DNA from: Kryptolebias marmoratus
Taxonomy: Eukaryota > Chordata > Actinopteri > Cyprinodontiformes > Rivulidae
Length of the DNA: 64,000 nt
Assembly: GCF_001649575.2 (NCBI RefSeq)
Contig: NC_051433.1
Location: 26,428,718-26,492,717 of the forward strand
Direction of reading: 5' to 3'
The notes beneath the pieces were generated by a model that did no database searches, was not told the DNA's origin, and worked only from the letters and a program-made list of their open reading frames with translations. Below, piece after piece: positions 25,201-35,109 of the stretch (its first letter is position 1; every line of letters begins with the position of its first letter). Both the position numbers and the translations under genes were made by a program.

Positions 25201-28200
25201 GTGCCAACTCCTCCTGCAAAAGCTCCACCTGGCGTCGCAGAAGCACTGCCTCTCCGCTGGCGTCCAGCCCCGCGTCCCGTGACATAGATCGACTAAAACG
25301 AGGACCAGGGGCGGAGTCTGGAGTGGAAGAAGAGGTGGGACCAACACTCCCAGACAGTTCCAGAATGGAGTCCTGGCGAATTACAGCAGCCTGTGGGCGG
25401 AGTCAGTAAGACAGATAAGCTGCATTATTAATTGAACATCTCATGTGCAAATTAAACAATTTACACTTTAATAGCATTTAATACTGGGAAACAGTCCTGT
25501 TCCAAAGCTCCTGATCCAGTCTTTATTTCTCTCTATTTCCCCTCCAGTCATCATGACTTTCCTATAATCTGGTGAAGTCGTCTGAATCAACAGTTCTTCA
25601 GACTTTCTGAACCAATTCTAACCTTTTGGACTTTGGCTGTTTTTTTCTCTGTCCTTGTTCCTGAAAACCTGTTTTAAAGCAGCATATTGTGCTACGTGGG
25701 TCTTCAAAGAATATAACTGATAAAACTGAAAAAGTGTCAGGCCTAAAAAAACCTCTCTCCAGCAGACAAACAAAAGAGTCATGTCTTTAACAAACAGCAA
25801 AAAATCCAAACCAGGACCTGTGAGCTGCATCATCCAGTTTTTAACAGACAGTTCTTTGGTAATCACCTTGTTGGAGCTAAAATCCTGTTTCCTGTCAAAC
25901 TGTGTATTTTTGGTGTTTTTCGTGGATTCAGCTGCAGAAATGGGAACAAATTATGTTTCTGTGACAGAAGTATCAAGAAAAACTAAAAGTCCTTCAGAAA
26001 GTCTGAAGAACTGTTGATGAAGGGAGGGAGAGATTATTAGATTGGATTTGGATTCCATCAGAACTGGATGTAAGAATAAAAATGTTTATTTTGGTTTTCA
26101 GACCTGCAGGGCGTGAAGCTGTGTGCTCAAATTGACTAATCGCTGATGGACTTCCTGTAAAAACAACAAAAACTTAACATGTCAGCAAGTTAGGAAGGAT
26201 CACAGCCCAAACAAAACCAGAAGACAGGAAAGGGGTGGTTACCTCATTCAGGGTTCGTTCCTGCAGCTGGTTACCGTTTTTGTCCTGAAACAGAAAATGA
26301 GAATTCAATGTTCAAGATTCATACACTAACTCAGATTAACACAAACTGACTCAAACTAATGCCCCCTTTCCACTGGCTCTACATCAGCAGCCCTGCTCTA
26401 CTTGGCCCGGCCCGGCCCGGCTTGGCTCTATAAAAAATGCATCGTGTTTCCACCGGCCGGTTTGGTCAGTAGCAGAAGAATGCCTCCAAAGCCACACCTC
26501 CAGACTTCCTACACCACGAGTTGCTCTTGATGAGTGTGCACTACTGAAACTTGGCGTCATTTGTGGAGCTTTTTCAATTTTTCCGGCACTGTTGAGATGT
26601 GCAGTTGTATCCAGCGCCAGCCATCCGTTTTGCAACCTCAACAAAACCTTTTTCCATTTCCTGTTGCCTCATCAGGCTGGTGCTGAATGCTGCAGTCCCC
26701 AATGATTGCAAGAACAGCCTGGACCTCATTGTTGCACCAGGGAATAAACTTTTGTGAGGACTCCGTTGCTGCCAGCCATGACCAATGAGTGAACAGGAGC
26801 CAAGCTTGGATCATATCCGACCCAGGTCTGATTCAGTATGTGGTACTGAATCGGATTCATAACCGCTGTTTTTCAAAGCAACTGCAGTGTGAACGTTCGT
26901 GTCACATTTCATCTGACTTTTACATCAGCACAGAGGCAACAGCCACAGCTCCAAAAAAGCTCATCGTTAACAATTGAGCTCTTTTTCTTCTCCATCTTCT
27001 TTTGTCTTTTTCCATTTGGATGGACAGTTGACCCTGACTGGACAGAAACTTCAAAATCAACACACACTCACACTTGCAGCGATCATATTTACATCCTTAA
27101 AGTCAACGTGCGGAGTGTGATGTGATCTCTTCTGAGCATGCGGGTCATTTTAAGAAGTGAAGACTGTTCGCATTTAAAACGTGATGTGAACGACCGTGCA
27201 AAGAAATCTAATTTGAGCAAAAAATCTGAATTGAGCATTAAGACCTGCAGTGTGAACATATTCAGACTAACAGAAACTCAGACAGCATTAACTGATGCAG
27301 GTGAGGAAGAGGTTTACCTTTGTAGAGCTGTTGTTCAGTTTAACAGAACCATTCAGAGAACTAGAGTCACCAACTGAGAGAGACAGGTGAAACAGACAGG
27401 TAATTAAGGCAAGTGACAGGGGGAGTCATATGTTCTATCGTGATGCTTCAGGTAAAGAGGAGCACGAGAAGTATGAGGTCAGAGTTCAGGTGTCATGTGA
27501 CTCACTGCTGATCTCCTGGTTGCCGTTGATTATGGAGGATTTCAGCAAGCTGGACTGGGATAGAACCGCAGCCAGTCTGTCGACTGAAACAGATAGGCAG
27601 AGTGAGATCTCTAAGCATGTCCAGCAGCAGATCCAACAAACGCCTCCTCACCTTCACTGATGGCAGAGAGAAGGAGCGGCTCAGCTTTGGGGGCGTGAGG
27701 AGTGTCAGCTCTGAACAAGTTTCTGCTGGAGGAGGAGGTCTTCACCTCTTCTGTTTCTCCTCGAGCTGTCACCTGAACCAGGTCAGAGAACAGAGTGACG
27801 CGCTCCTGCAGGAGCTCCAACACCTCCCTGTCCTTCTGCTGGATGTCAGCTGTGCAGGAGGCAGAAACTGATACTTAATCACCTTTAACATCATTAATGT
27901 TTCCTGGATTCAAACTGAGTTTGAATGTTGTTGTTGTTTGTACAGTGCCATAAATGATTTTAGTTGAGTTTTGGTGCTACTTAAATAAACCGAACTGAAA
28001 TAAGTTGAACAGGAGGTGAAGTACCTCTGAGTCGGCGAAGTAAAGCTTTGTCCTCAGTCTCAATGAGTGGAAACTCGTCTCTGGACGGACAACTGCAGAT
28101 AAAAGACAATACTCTGAGTACTGTGAAGTACCTGTGAGTACTGTGAAGTACCTGTGAGTACTCTGAAGTACTGACCTGAGAGCGGTCTGTTGGATACGGA

Positions 28201-31200
28201 TCATCCAGGTCTTGCGGTCTTCTTTGGATGAAGCAAACAGTTCGTACATCTCTGGAGGGGTGGAGTCACTGATCAGGTACATCCCTCGCTCCTGATTGGC
28301 TACTTCTCTGACAATCAGGTTATTCAGGGAGACCACTGGAGACTTGTCCTGAGACACACAGTTGGACAAACAGACAGGTGAGACTCTCCCACGGTCCTAG
28401 AAAATATGCTGTAAATCATCCAGAATTCCAAACTGAATAATTCCAGACTGAACCTGAAGTAATCCAGCTTCAGAAGTGATCAGGTGTGATCAGCTGTAGC
28501 CAGGTGTGATCAGAGGATACTTACATGAGACACAAAGGTGAACTTTTGATCTTTCTCTTGAAGGAAAACCAAGATGTCTGACATCAGCAACACCTGCACA
28601 TCTGGAGATAAACACCCAAACATTGCTTTTAGCAGATTTAAGCTCCACCCACACAGGTGTAACATCATAGCAAGTGAAACATCATGAAACAATGTGATAA
28701 CTTTACTGAACTCTTCTTTTACCTTTCATCCTGGAGCCCTGGACCTTCCAGAGGAGAGTTCCCTCATGGAGGAGTTTCCTCCTCAGCAGTTCTCCTCCTT
28801 TAAACAATCCTCCTCCCTGAACCTCAGCTTGAGCCCGAGGGTCCAAACGGGCTTGGATCTCCTGCAGCCTCCTTGTTCGGTCCAACTCCAGAACCTCTTG
28901 GTCCACTGAGCTGACCAACTCCTTTAGGAGAAGTAAGGCCTTCTTCAAAGCCTGGATCTCCTCTTCACAACCTGCAGGAGTTTAGGATGGCTTCAGTCTG
29001 AGGGTCTGATTGTGAGATTCTATGAGGTCACAGGTCACAGGTCACAGGTAGGAGGCCACAGTTAGGAGGTCAGATTAAAAGGTCACATGTAGGAGGTCAC
29101 AGGGAGTAGGTTAAAGGTAGGAGGTCAGATTAAAAGGTCACAGGAAGGAGGTCACAGGTAGGAGGTTACCTTTGGTGTTGTCAATGATTCGCTGGATAAG
29201 GACAGGATACTTTGTGATCCGCTGGGTCACCAGCAAGATGCACTCCTGGACGCCATGGCGACGCAATAGAGGACCTCGGCAGACACGCTGAGCATCATGG
29301 GACAATGAACAAAACAACACATAAAGATTGACTTAAATTCATCCATCAATTTACTTCCTGTTATCTGAGATCAGGTTTCAGAGGAAACGGGCCCAGGACG
29401 AAAACCCCGGCCATCAAGAAGATTCACTGGAGGCCATCATTACATCCACAACAAAAACATGTTACTGGGTGGATCCTTCGTTATGAAACTACATCTTCAT
29501 GCTTTTATGTGTTTTTTCTATTTTAACGACCATTTGAAATTCTTCAAGTATTTCAATGTACATTAGACTAAAAAACAGATTAGCCCCTTTTTAGCAGATT
29601 CATCAGACCTGTCTGAGACAAAACAACTCCAAGTCTAAACCAGAACCATAATGATGTATTAANGCGGGTGGAGGGGGTCTGGAGGAGGGACTGAGTCCAG
29701 ACGTCTTCAGTGGCTTGACTCTTGGGACGTGGAAAGTGGGATGGAATCTCGTGGACCTGGGGAGTTGGAGTCTTACGGCGACAGGATTGATGATCTTGGA
29801 TATAGGGAATGGACCGATGAATCTGGGTGCGAGCTTGCGTGACTCCACCCTGAGAGGTAAGTCTCGTGTTGATAACCACACCTTCTGCCCTGGCTGGTAA
29901 TCCGGCTGCTTGGATCGCCTTCGGTTCGTTGCGCAGGAGTACACCGCCGACATCTTAAGCAGAGCTTTTCGGGCCCTGGCCCAGGTTCCACGACACCTGT
30001 GGGCTGCAGCATACACCGAAGGCACCCCAGCCGCTCTCTTGGAGGGTGAAGATGGGAGGCTGGAACCCATACACCATCTAAAACGGAGAGAGACCTGTGG
30101 CGGCAGAAGGCAAAGAGTTCATGGAGTGCTCCACCCAGGGTAAGTTGGCGGACCACTTAGCAGGTTTGCTTGAGCAGAGTAGTCGGTGTTTCGTCTCGAT
30201 CTCCTGGTTGGCCCTCTCCAATTGACCATCAGTTTGTGGGTGGAATCCTGAAGACAAACTGACAGTGATCCCCAACAGGTCACAAAATTCAAGCCAGAAT
30301 TTAGAAATAAACTGGGGCCCACGGTCAGAGACAATGTCCCTAGGGATGCCGTGGAGCCTAAATACCTCTCTCGCCATGATTTCAGCCAGTTCCTTGGACG
30401 TGGGGAGTTTCTTCAATGGAACAAGGTGAGCCATCTTTGAAAACCTATCAATGATAGTCAATATTACAGAGTTACCAGAGGAAGCGGGCAGGCCCGTGAT
30501 GAAATCCATGGCAATGTGTGACCATGGTCGAGAGGGAATAGGAAGCGGGTGTAACAACCCCACTGGACGACGACATGACACTTTGGACTGGGCACACTGA
30601 GGGCAGGCGGACACAAACTCCCGGACGTCCTTGTTGAGGGACTCCCACCAGAACTGGGATTTGACCACCGACAGGATCTTGGTGATACCTGGATAGCAAA
30701 ATAGCTTTGAGTTATGGCAAAACATAAGTACCTGACTCCTTAACTCCGGAGGAACAAACATGCGGTTAGCAGGGCAAGATGAAGGGGATGGATGACCCTG
30801 AAGAGCCTGACGGAGATCCTCCTCCAATCTTGCGATGGATAGACGGACGATGCGTGGCAGGATAAAGTCCTCTGATTCATTTCTTTTATCCACTTGATTT
30901 CCCTCGTGGACTCGTGATAAAGCGTCCGCCTTTCCATTCTTTTCTCCGGGCCTGTAGGTAAGATGAAAGGTGAATCTGTAGAAAAACAGAGCCCACCTGG
31001 CTTGACGAGAGCTTAGTCTCTTGGCCGTCTTCAAATACTCCAAATTTTTGTGATCAGTCCAAATAATGAATGGCTCCTTAGCCCCCTCCAGCCAATGTCG
31101 CCACTCCTCCAAGGCCAGTTTGACAGCCAGTAGCTCTCTCGCCGACGTCGTAGTTCTGCTCCGCACTAGATAACCTCTTGGAGAAATAGGCACATGGATG

Positions 31201-34200
31201 GAGTTGGTTATTATCAAAAATTTGGCTTAACACAGCCCTGACCCCTGAACAAGAAGCGTCAACTTCTACAATGAATTGTTTCTCTTCATCAGGTGAATGA
31301 AGAATGGGAGCCTTGGTGAACGAGTCCCTGAGAAGATCAAAAGCCGCCTGAGCTTCCTGGGTCCATAAAAACGGATTTCTGTCAGAGGTGAGTGCATGAA
31401 GTGGAGCTGCGATCTGACTAAAGTTTTTAATGAACTTTCTATAAAAGTTAGCAAACCCTAGGAACCGTTGAAGACCCTTTCTATCTCTTGGAATAGGCCA
31501 CTCGTGGATCGCAGTTACTTTGGATTGATCCATCGACACTTGATCTGGGGAAATGTTAAACCCCAAAAATGAGGTTGCCGTCTGGTGAAATTCACATTTT
31601 TCAGCCTTGACAAAAAGCTTATTCTGCAGGAGTGTAAGGAGAACTCTCCTAACATGATCTTTGTGGGATGTGAGGTCTCGAGAGAAAATGAGGATATCGT
31701 CGAGATACACGAAAACAAATTGATTAATCATATCTCGTAAGAGATCATTAACAAGAGACTGGAAAACAGCCGGGGCATTGGTAAGGCCAAAAGGCATCAC
31801 TAGATACTCGTAATGGCCTGAAGGAGTATAGAACGCTGTTTTCCATTCGTCTCCTTCTCTGATTCGCACCAAATGGTAAGCGTTGCGTAAGTCGAGATTG
31901 TTAAAGTACTTGGCCCCTTGAATCAGGTCAATTGCAGATGACATTAACGGCAGTGGATATTTATTTTTTATTGTGATGTTATTTAAACCCCTATAATCAA
32001 TACAGGGTCTTAGGGACCCATCTTTCTTAGAAACAAAGAAGAACCCTGCTCCTGCTGGTGACACTGACGGTCTGATGATGCCCGCCTGCAAGCTCTCTTT
32101 AATATATTTAGCCATAGCCTCCTGTTCGGGCCGAGACAATGAAAATAACCTACCACGAGGCGGAACAGAACCAGGGAGAAGATCAATGGGGCAATCATAG
32201 GGTCTATGGGATGGTATTGAAGTGGCCTTGACTTTGCTGAATACCTCCTTGAGATCATGGTACTCTGAAGGTACCTTGGAAATATCCGGATAAACTTCAG
32301 GTTTGACATCAGGTGATTCTGGAGCTAAGACGGCATCCAGCAGGCAGGATGCAGAACACTGGTCAGCCCATCCAGTGATCTCTCGCTTGACCCAGTCAAT
32401 TTGAGGGTTGTGTTTTCTTAGCCAAGTTGCTCCTAAAATGACAGGAAGGTCAGGAGAGTGAATAGCAAAAAACTTAAGTGTCTCATGATGGTTTCCACAA
32501 ACAGATAACTGAACATGTTTCGTTTCAAAATTGTCCTGATTTAAAACATGACCGTCGAGCGCTGTGATTCTGTGATCATGATTAGAGGGGAAAATCTCGA
32601 TTCCGAGAGATTTGGCAAAGGTTTGGTCAATAAATTCAGAGTCTGCCCCTGAGTCAATGAACACCCGGGTGGATGTTTTGTTACCCTGAATGGACAGTTC
32701 AGCCGGAAGAGTAAGCATAGAGGAGAACTTGTTATGACTTACTGGGCTCAGCAGGACTCTCCTGGATCCTACTGAGCCTGGCCTTTTACTGGACAGCTTC
32801 GCACTGCGTGATCCTTGGCTCCGCAGTAAAAGCATAAATTGCTCGCCCTTCACCTATTTCGTTCCTCCATGGAAAGTTTGGTCCTCCCAAGTTGCATGGG
32901 TTCCGCTGAAGAGCTACCGCCAGCCGTGTTGCCTGAGTCCTGTGGGGTGAAGGACCTGAAGTCTGATATGTGATTCCTTGTAACCGGATTACCTTGTCTC
33001 TCCAACTTGCGTTCAGATAATCGTTGGTCAATCCTGGTTGCCAGTTCCTCCAAGTCTCTTAGGTTCGAGGGACGATCTCGGGTGGCTAGCTCATCCTTAA
33101 TCTCCTCCTTTAATCCTTGAAAAAATACATCAGTCAAAGCTGGGTCGTTCCACTGGCTGTCTGCGGCTAGCATGTGGAAGTCAATAATATAATCTGTGAC
33201 ATTTCTCTTTCCTTGCCTCAACGTAAATAATTTACGAGCTGCGTCTCGTTCGGGTGCAACTGGATCAAAAACCCTACGTAGTTCGGCAGCAAAGTCCTTG
33301 TAAACATAGCAAAAATGGGAGTCACGTTGCCATTCTGCAGTGCCCCAAAGTTTAGCTTTGCCAGAAAGCAGGGAGATGACGTAAGCAACTTTAGCTCGCT
33401 CAGACGGAAAAGACGACGGTTGCAGCTGAAAATGAATTTCACACTGCTTCAAAAACGGTCTGCATTGTTTAGACTCACCAGTGAAATTTTTGGAAGTTTC
33501 GGTTCGTGCATTGGGGACACGAACAAACGAGTAGTAGCCAAAGGAGCTTGAAAAACGGCGTCTACTCTGATGCTAGACAGGTCGCGGATTAACCGCATCA
33601 TTTCCTGCATGTTAGACTCTAACCCGGAAATAGCTCCGTTAACGTTGCTTCGCCAGCGCTGCTCGTCTGAATCCATGTTTTTATTTGGCCAGATTATTCT
33701 GACAAGGCGAGACTTGGCAGGATTCAGAACAAGCACACTTTGACAAAGTTTTAAGGTGTTTATTGTCAACGAACCAAGAGCAGGATCACAGTCTTTGAGC
33801 TGGGCACTCACGTGACCGCCAGGAAGCGGGACCAGAACTGATAAGTCCTCCGTGAACCGATGTTCAGGTTCAGACAGAGAAGTCTGAAAGGGGCTAAGGC
33901 GAGAGAGAGAGTCCGAGTCCAGGCCAGGGGTCAGTATCGGTGAATCCGAGAGCAAAATCCAAATCCAAAAGGGGAGTATCCAAAAGGCGAAGTCCAGAGG
34001 TACGTGGTGAGGTCGGTAACCGGGAAGCAGAGTCCGAAGAGGTGTCCAGAAAGGGGCAGGCAAGGCTCGTAGGTCGTTGGTCAGGCAAGGGTCGTGAAAC
34101 AAGGAATCAGGCATGGGCTGTGAAAGTACGCTGGACATCTACTGGGATAAACCGTTCAATAATCTGGCACTGGGTAAGTGTGGGCTGTGGGTATTTATGC

Positions 34201-35109
34201 AGGGGAAAACAGGTGAACCAGATGATAGTGATTACGAGAGCATGGTAACATGGGCGTGGCTTGGAACTGGGAAGTGTGGAAAATTACTTGGCTGTGGCAT
34301 GACTAGAAGCAGGAGGCGTGGCAGGAACAGATGAAGCTGTGACAAATGCATGAATCCAAATAACAGCCATTAAAATTTTCCTTGGAAGATTTTCACAACT
34401 TTCAAAGACACAGATAAAAAAACAATCATAAAACACATTGGCGATATATAGTTACTGAATCATTTCATAGATCCATTTTACCTGTAGGTTTGAGAACCAA
34501 TTGCTTCTAATTGCCAGCAGTAAGTTGCCAAATGTGAAAATGTTCTGAAGGTTAGCTTATATGTTCTCTTCAGGAGATTGAAAATACTTTGCTGTGGTTT
34601 CAGGTGGAAGCTGTGAGACTGATTGCTGAAGGGAAGGCACCGAAGATCACACAGCCTCAGGGGGGGGCCACGTATGAGTGTATCCAGAAAAAAGAAAATG
34701 CGAAGGTAAAAGTTTGGAAGAGTGGAACTGAGCTTAAATAATAGAGAAAACACTTCAAACGTCAAATTTGTTCAATACATGACACCCAAAAGGGCTTTAT
34801 TAAAAGAAGCAAATTTAAACTAGACAAGTTTGAAATACTGCATATCTTACAATACCAATGTTCAACAAACAAAGCCTCATTCTTTTAGACTTCTGACACT
34901 CATTTTTGTGATTTCTTTTCTAAATCTGTATATGGTGAAACCATGGGGAAGATAATTTTAAAAAAGGAACAGTCAGACTTGTTGCTGGGATGATGACAGT
35001 AGTTTTTTTCTGTTGGTAGATTGACTGGAACCATTCAGCTGAGGCCCTCCACAACTGGATCAGAGGAAACGACAAAGTCCCTGGGGCCTGGGCAGAGGTT
35101 GATGGACAG
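14491..35109 (+). CDS. aldh1l1: aldh1l1, cytosolic 10-formyltetrahydrofolate dehydrogenase (first five coding exons only)
   Basis: The enzyme oxidises 10-formyl-THF to THF and CO2 with NADP+ in the cytosol. Its N-terminal hydrolase domain removes the formyl group, a carrier domain passes it on, and a C-terminal aldehyde dehydrogenase domain oxidises it. Exons 14491-14617, 16710-16944, 17037-17202, 34604-34705 and 35020-35109 total 720 bases and splice in phase to 240 residues. They start [19 protein letters not shown] and include the formyl-binding block [15 protein letters not shown] with His106 and ADDGLDTG with Asp142, the known catalytic pair. The start has no mitochondrial leader, and HGDKKGGF favours aldh1l1 over aldh1l2. 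The carrier and ALDH exons are not found after 35109. In the assembly, intron 3 contains part of arhgef2, which is explained best by misordered contigs. Confidence 0.88.
14780..15110. repeat. Interspersed repeat pieces in aldh1l1 intron 1
   Basis: A LINE 3'-end-like piece (agatagatagatgactttatt) is followed at about 15005 by agggacgcaccagtacc and AGTACTTG-type sequence, a common teleost hAT-like repeat. No exon was seen between 14618 and 16709. Confidence 0.4.
16199..16430 (+). repeat. Tc1/mariner-type MITE fragment
   Basis: The sequence ggtgctggtcataaaattag, gtgaaacttgtatattatat and cagaaaattagaatcttg is a widespread fish and amphibian nonautonomous mariner-like element. It lies in aldh1l1 intron 1. 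Confidence 0.6.
16710..17202 (+). CDS. aldh1l1: aldh1l1 coding exons 2 and 3 (16710-16944; 17037-17202)
   Basis: Exon 2 follows the acceptor ccactgcag and ends before gtgagt in a split Trp codon. Exon 3 follows cttacag and ends with Met before gtgagt. They encode residues 43-176, including [11 protein letters not shown], the catalytic His106 in [11 protein letters not shown] and Asp142 in WADDGLDTG, and [12 protein letters not shown]. The intron between them is 92 bases. Confidence 0.93.
17203..18032. other. aldh1l1 intron 3, left part
   Basis: AT-rich intron sequence with one short common repeat (ggcccagaggccatagtttc, about 17517). No exon-like sequence was found before the LTR at 18033. 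Confidence 0.5.
18033..18671 (-). mobile_element. 3' LTR of a Ty3/gypsy element (half 1 of the split element)
   Basis: A 639-bp repeat with TG/CA ends (plus strand TGACAAGG to GCTGTGACA) is about 97% identical by eye to the LTR at 33700-34344. I counted about 17 substitutions plus one 6-bp indel. A purine tract (AGTGGGGGGC on the minus strand) abuts it at 18675-18684, so in the minus orientation this is the 3' LTR. The sequence outside it (aatac) nearly matches the sequence outside the other LTR (aatgc), as expected of a 5-bp target duplication with one change. Confidence 0.85.
18672..18734 (-). other. Polypurine tract and end of gypsy internal region
   Basis: Minus-strand sequence just inside the 3' LTR with a G-rich priming tract, cut off by the single N at 18735. 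The expected upstream part, the end of pol with the chromodomain, is missing here and at 29664. Confidence 0.65.
18735..18735. other. Single-N joint; probable contig junction
   Basis: Sequence switches at this base from gypsy internal sequence to an unrelated 20-bp minisatellite. Confidence 0.8.
18736..19055. repeat. 20-bp minisatellite
   Basis: About ten regular copies of a unit like agccgctgttagctgttatg run from 18736 to about 18935, then degenerate units (ttattagctgctgtaagccg) to about 19055. It sits at the left end of the displaced block. Confidence 0.9.
19056..19540. other. No gene recognised; short (ggttct)n tract
   Basis: A hexamer repeat, ggttctggttctggttct, lies at about 19165-19200 and produces low-complexity Gly-Ser or Pro-Glu frames. 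Nothing else is recognised. Confidence 0.5.
19540..19770 (+). mobile_element. Rex3/RTE LINE 3'-end fragment
   Basis: Decayed plus-strand coding tail resembles the Rex3 C-terminus: [15 protein letters not shown], where intact copies read like RPRTRWRDYVSRLAW, and Leu-Pro-Pro-rich remains before the stop. Only the end of the ORF is present. Confidence 0.6.
19977..20450 (-). pseudogene. Non-LTR reverse transcriptase remnant, internally deleted
   Basis: The minus strand reads [20 protein letters not shown] (RT motif with GxxQGSxLSPxLF), then [20 protein letters not shown], where the catalytic ADD has become AED, and after a deletion [20 protein letters not shown]. These are standard blocks of a fish LINE, but about 100 residues between them are missing. 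A related snippet is at about 59820-59885. Confidence 0.65.
20450..20645. repeat. Minisatellite of about 19/38-bp units
   Basis: Alternating units cctgctgtcctcaccactgt and cctgctgtcctcatacatgt are repeated about ten times, in the untranslated side of the LINE remnant. Its translation gives spurious Cys/Pro-rich ORFs. Confidence 0.9.
20964..20969 (-). terminator. arhgef2: Candidate poly(A) signal for arhgef2
   Basis: The minus strand has AATAAA here. If used, the arhgef2 3' UTR would be about 3.8 kb and would contain a Rex3 insertion. This is a weak inference, because AATAAA is frequent in AT-rich DNA. Confidence 0.2.
20970..22600. other. No coding gene recognised; possible arhgef2 3' UTR
   Basis: Relatively repeat-poor sequence downstream of arhgef2, with short (atc)n tracts near 21258 and 21580 and degenerate tandem cacatctggacgttacag near 21090-21180. 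No splice-flanked coding block was found. Confidence 0.4.
22620..24240 (+). mobile_element. Decayed Rex3/RTE LINE
   Basis: From about 22690 the plus strand shows an endonuclease-domain piece ([10 protein letters not shown]) and later the RT entry region [20 protein letters not shown] and [15 protein letters not shown] at 23270-23460. A degenerate tail reaches the GGTTCTCTGGGTCAC-like 3' block at about 23985. It ends in caccccttgcgaccctgaac and atgaatggatg, the usual RTE 3' tail. Many stops and deletions are present. It lies just downstream of arhgef2. Confidence 0.75.
24733..24767 (-). CDS. arhgef2: arhgef2 exon 21 (stop codon)
   Basis: Acceptor acccctcag. It encodes [10 protein letters not shown] and the stop TAA at 24735-24733, matching the conserved MQDIPEETES near the mammalian C-terminus. 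Confidence 0.93.
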
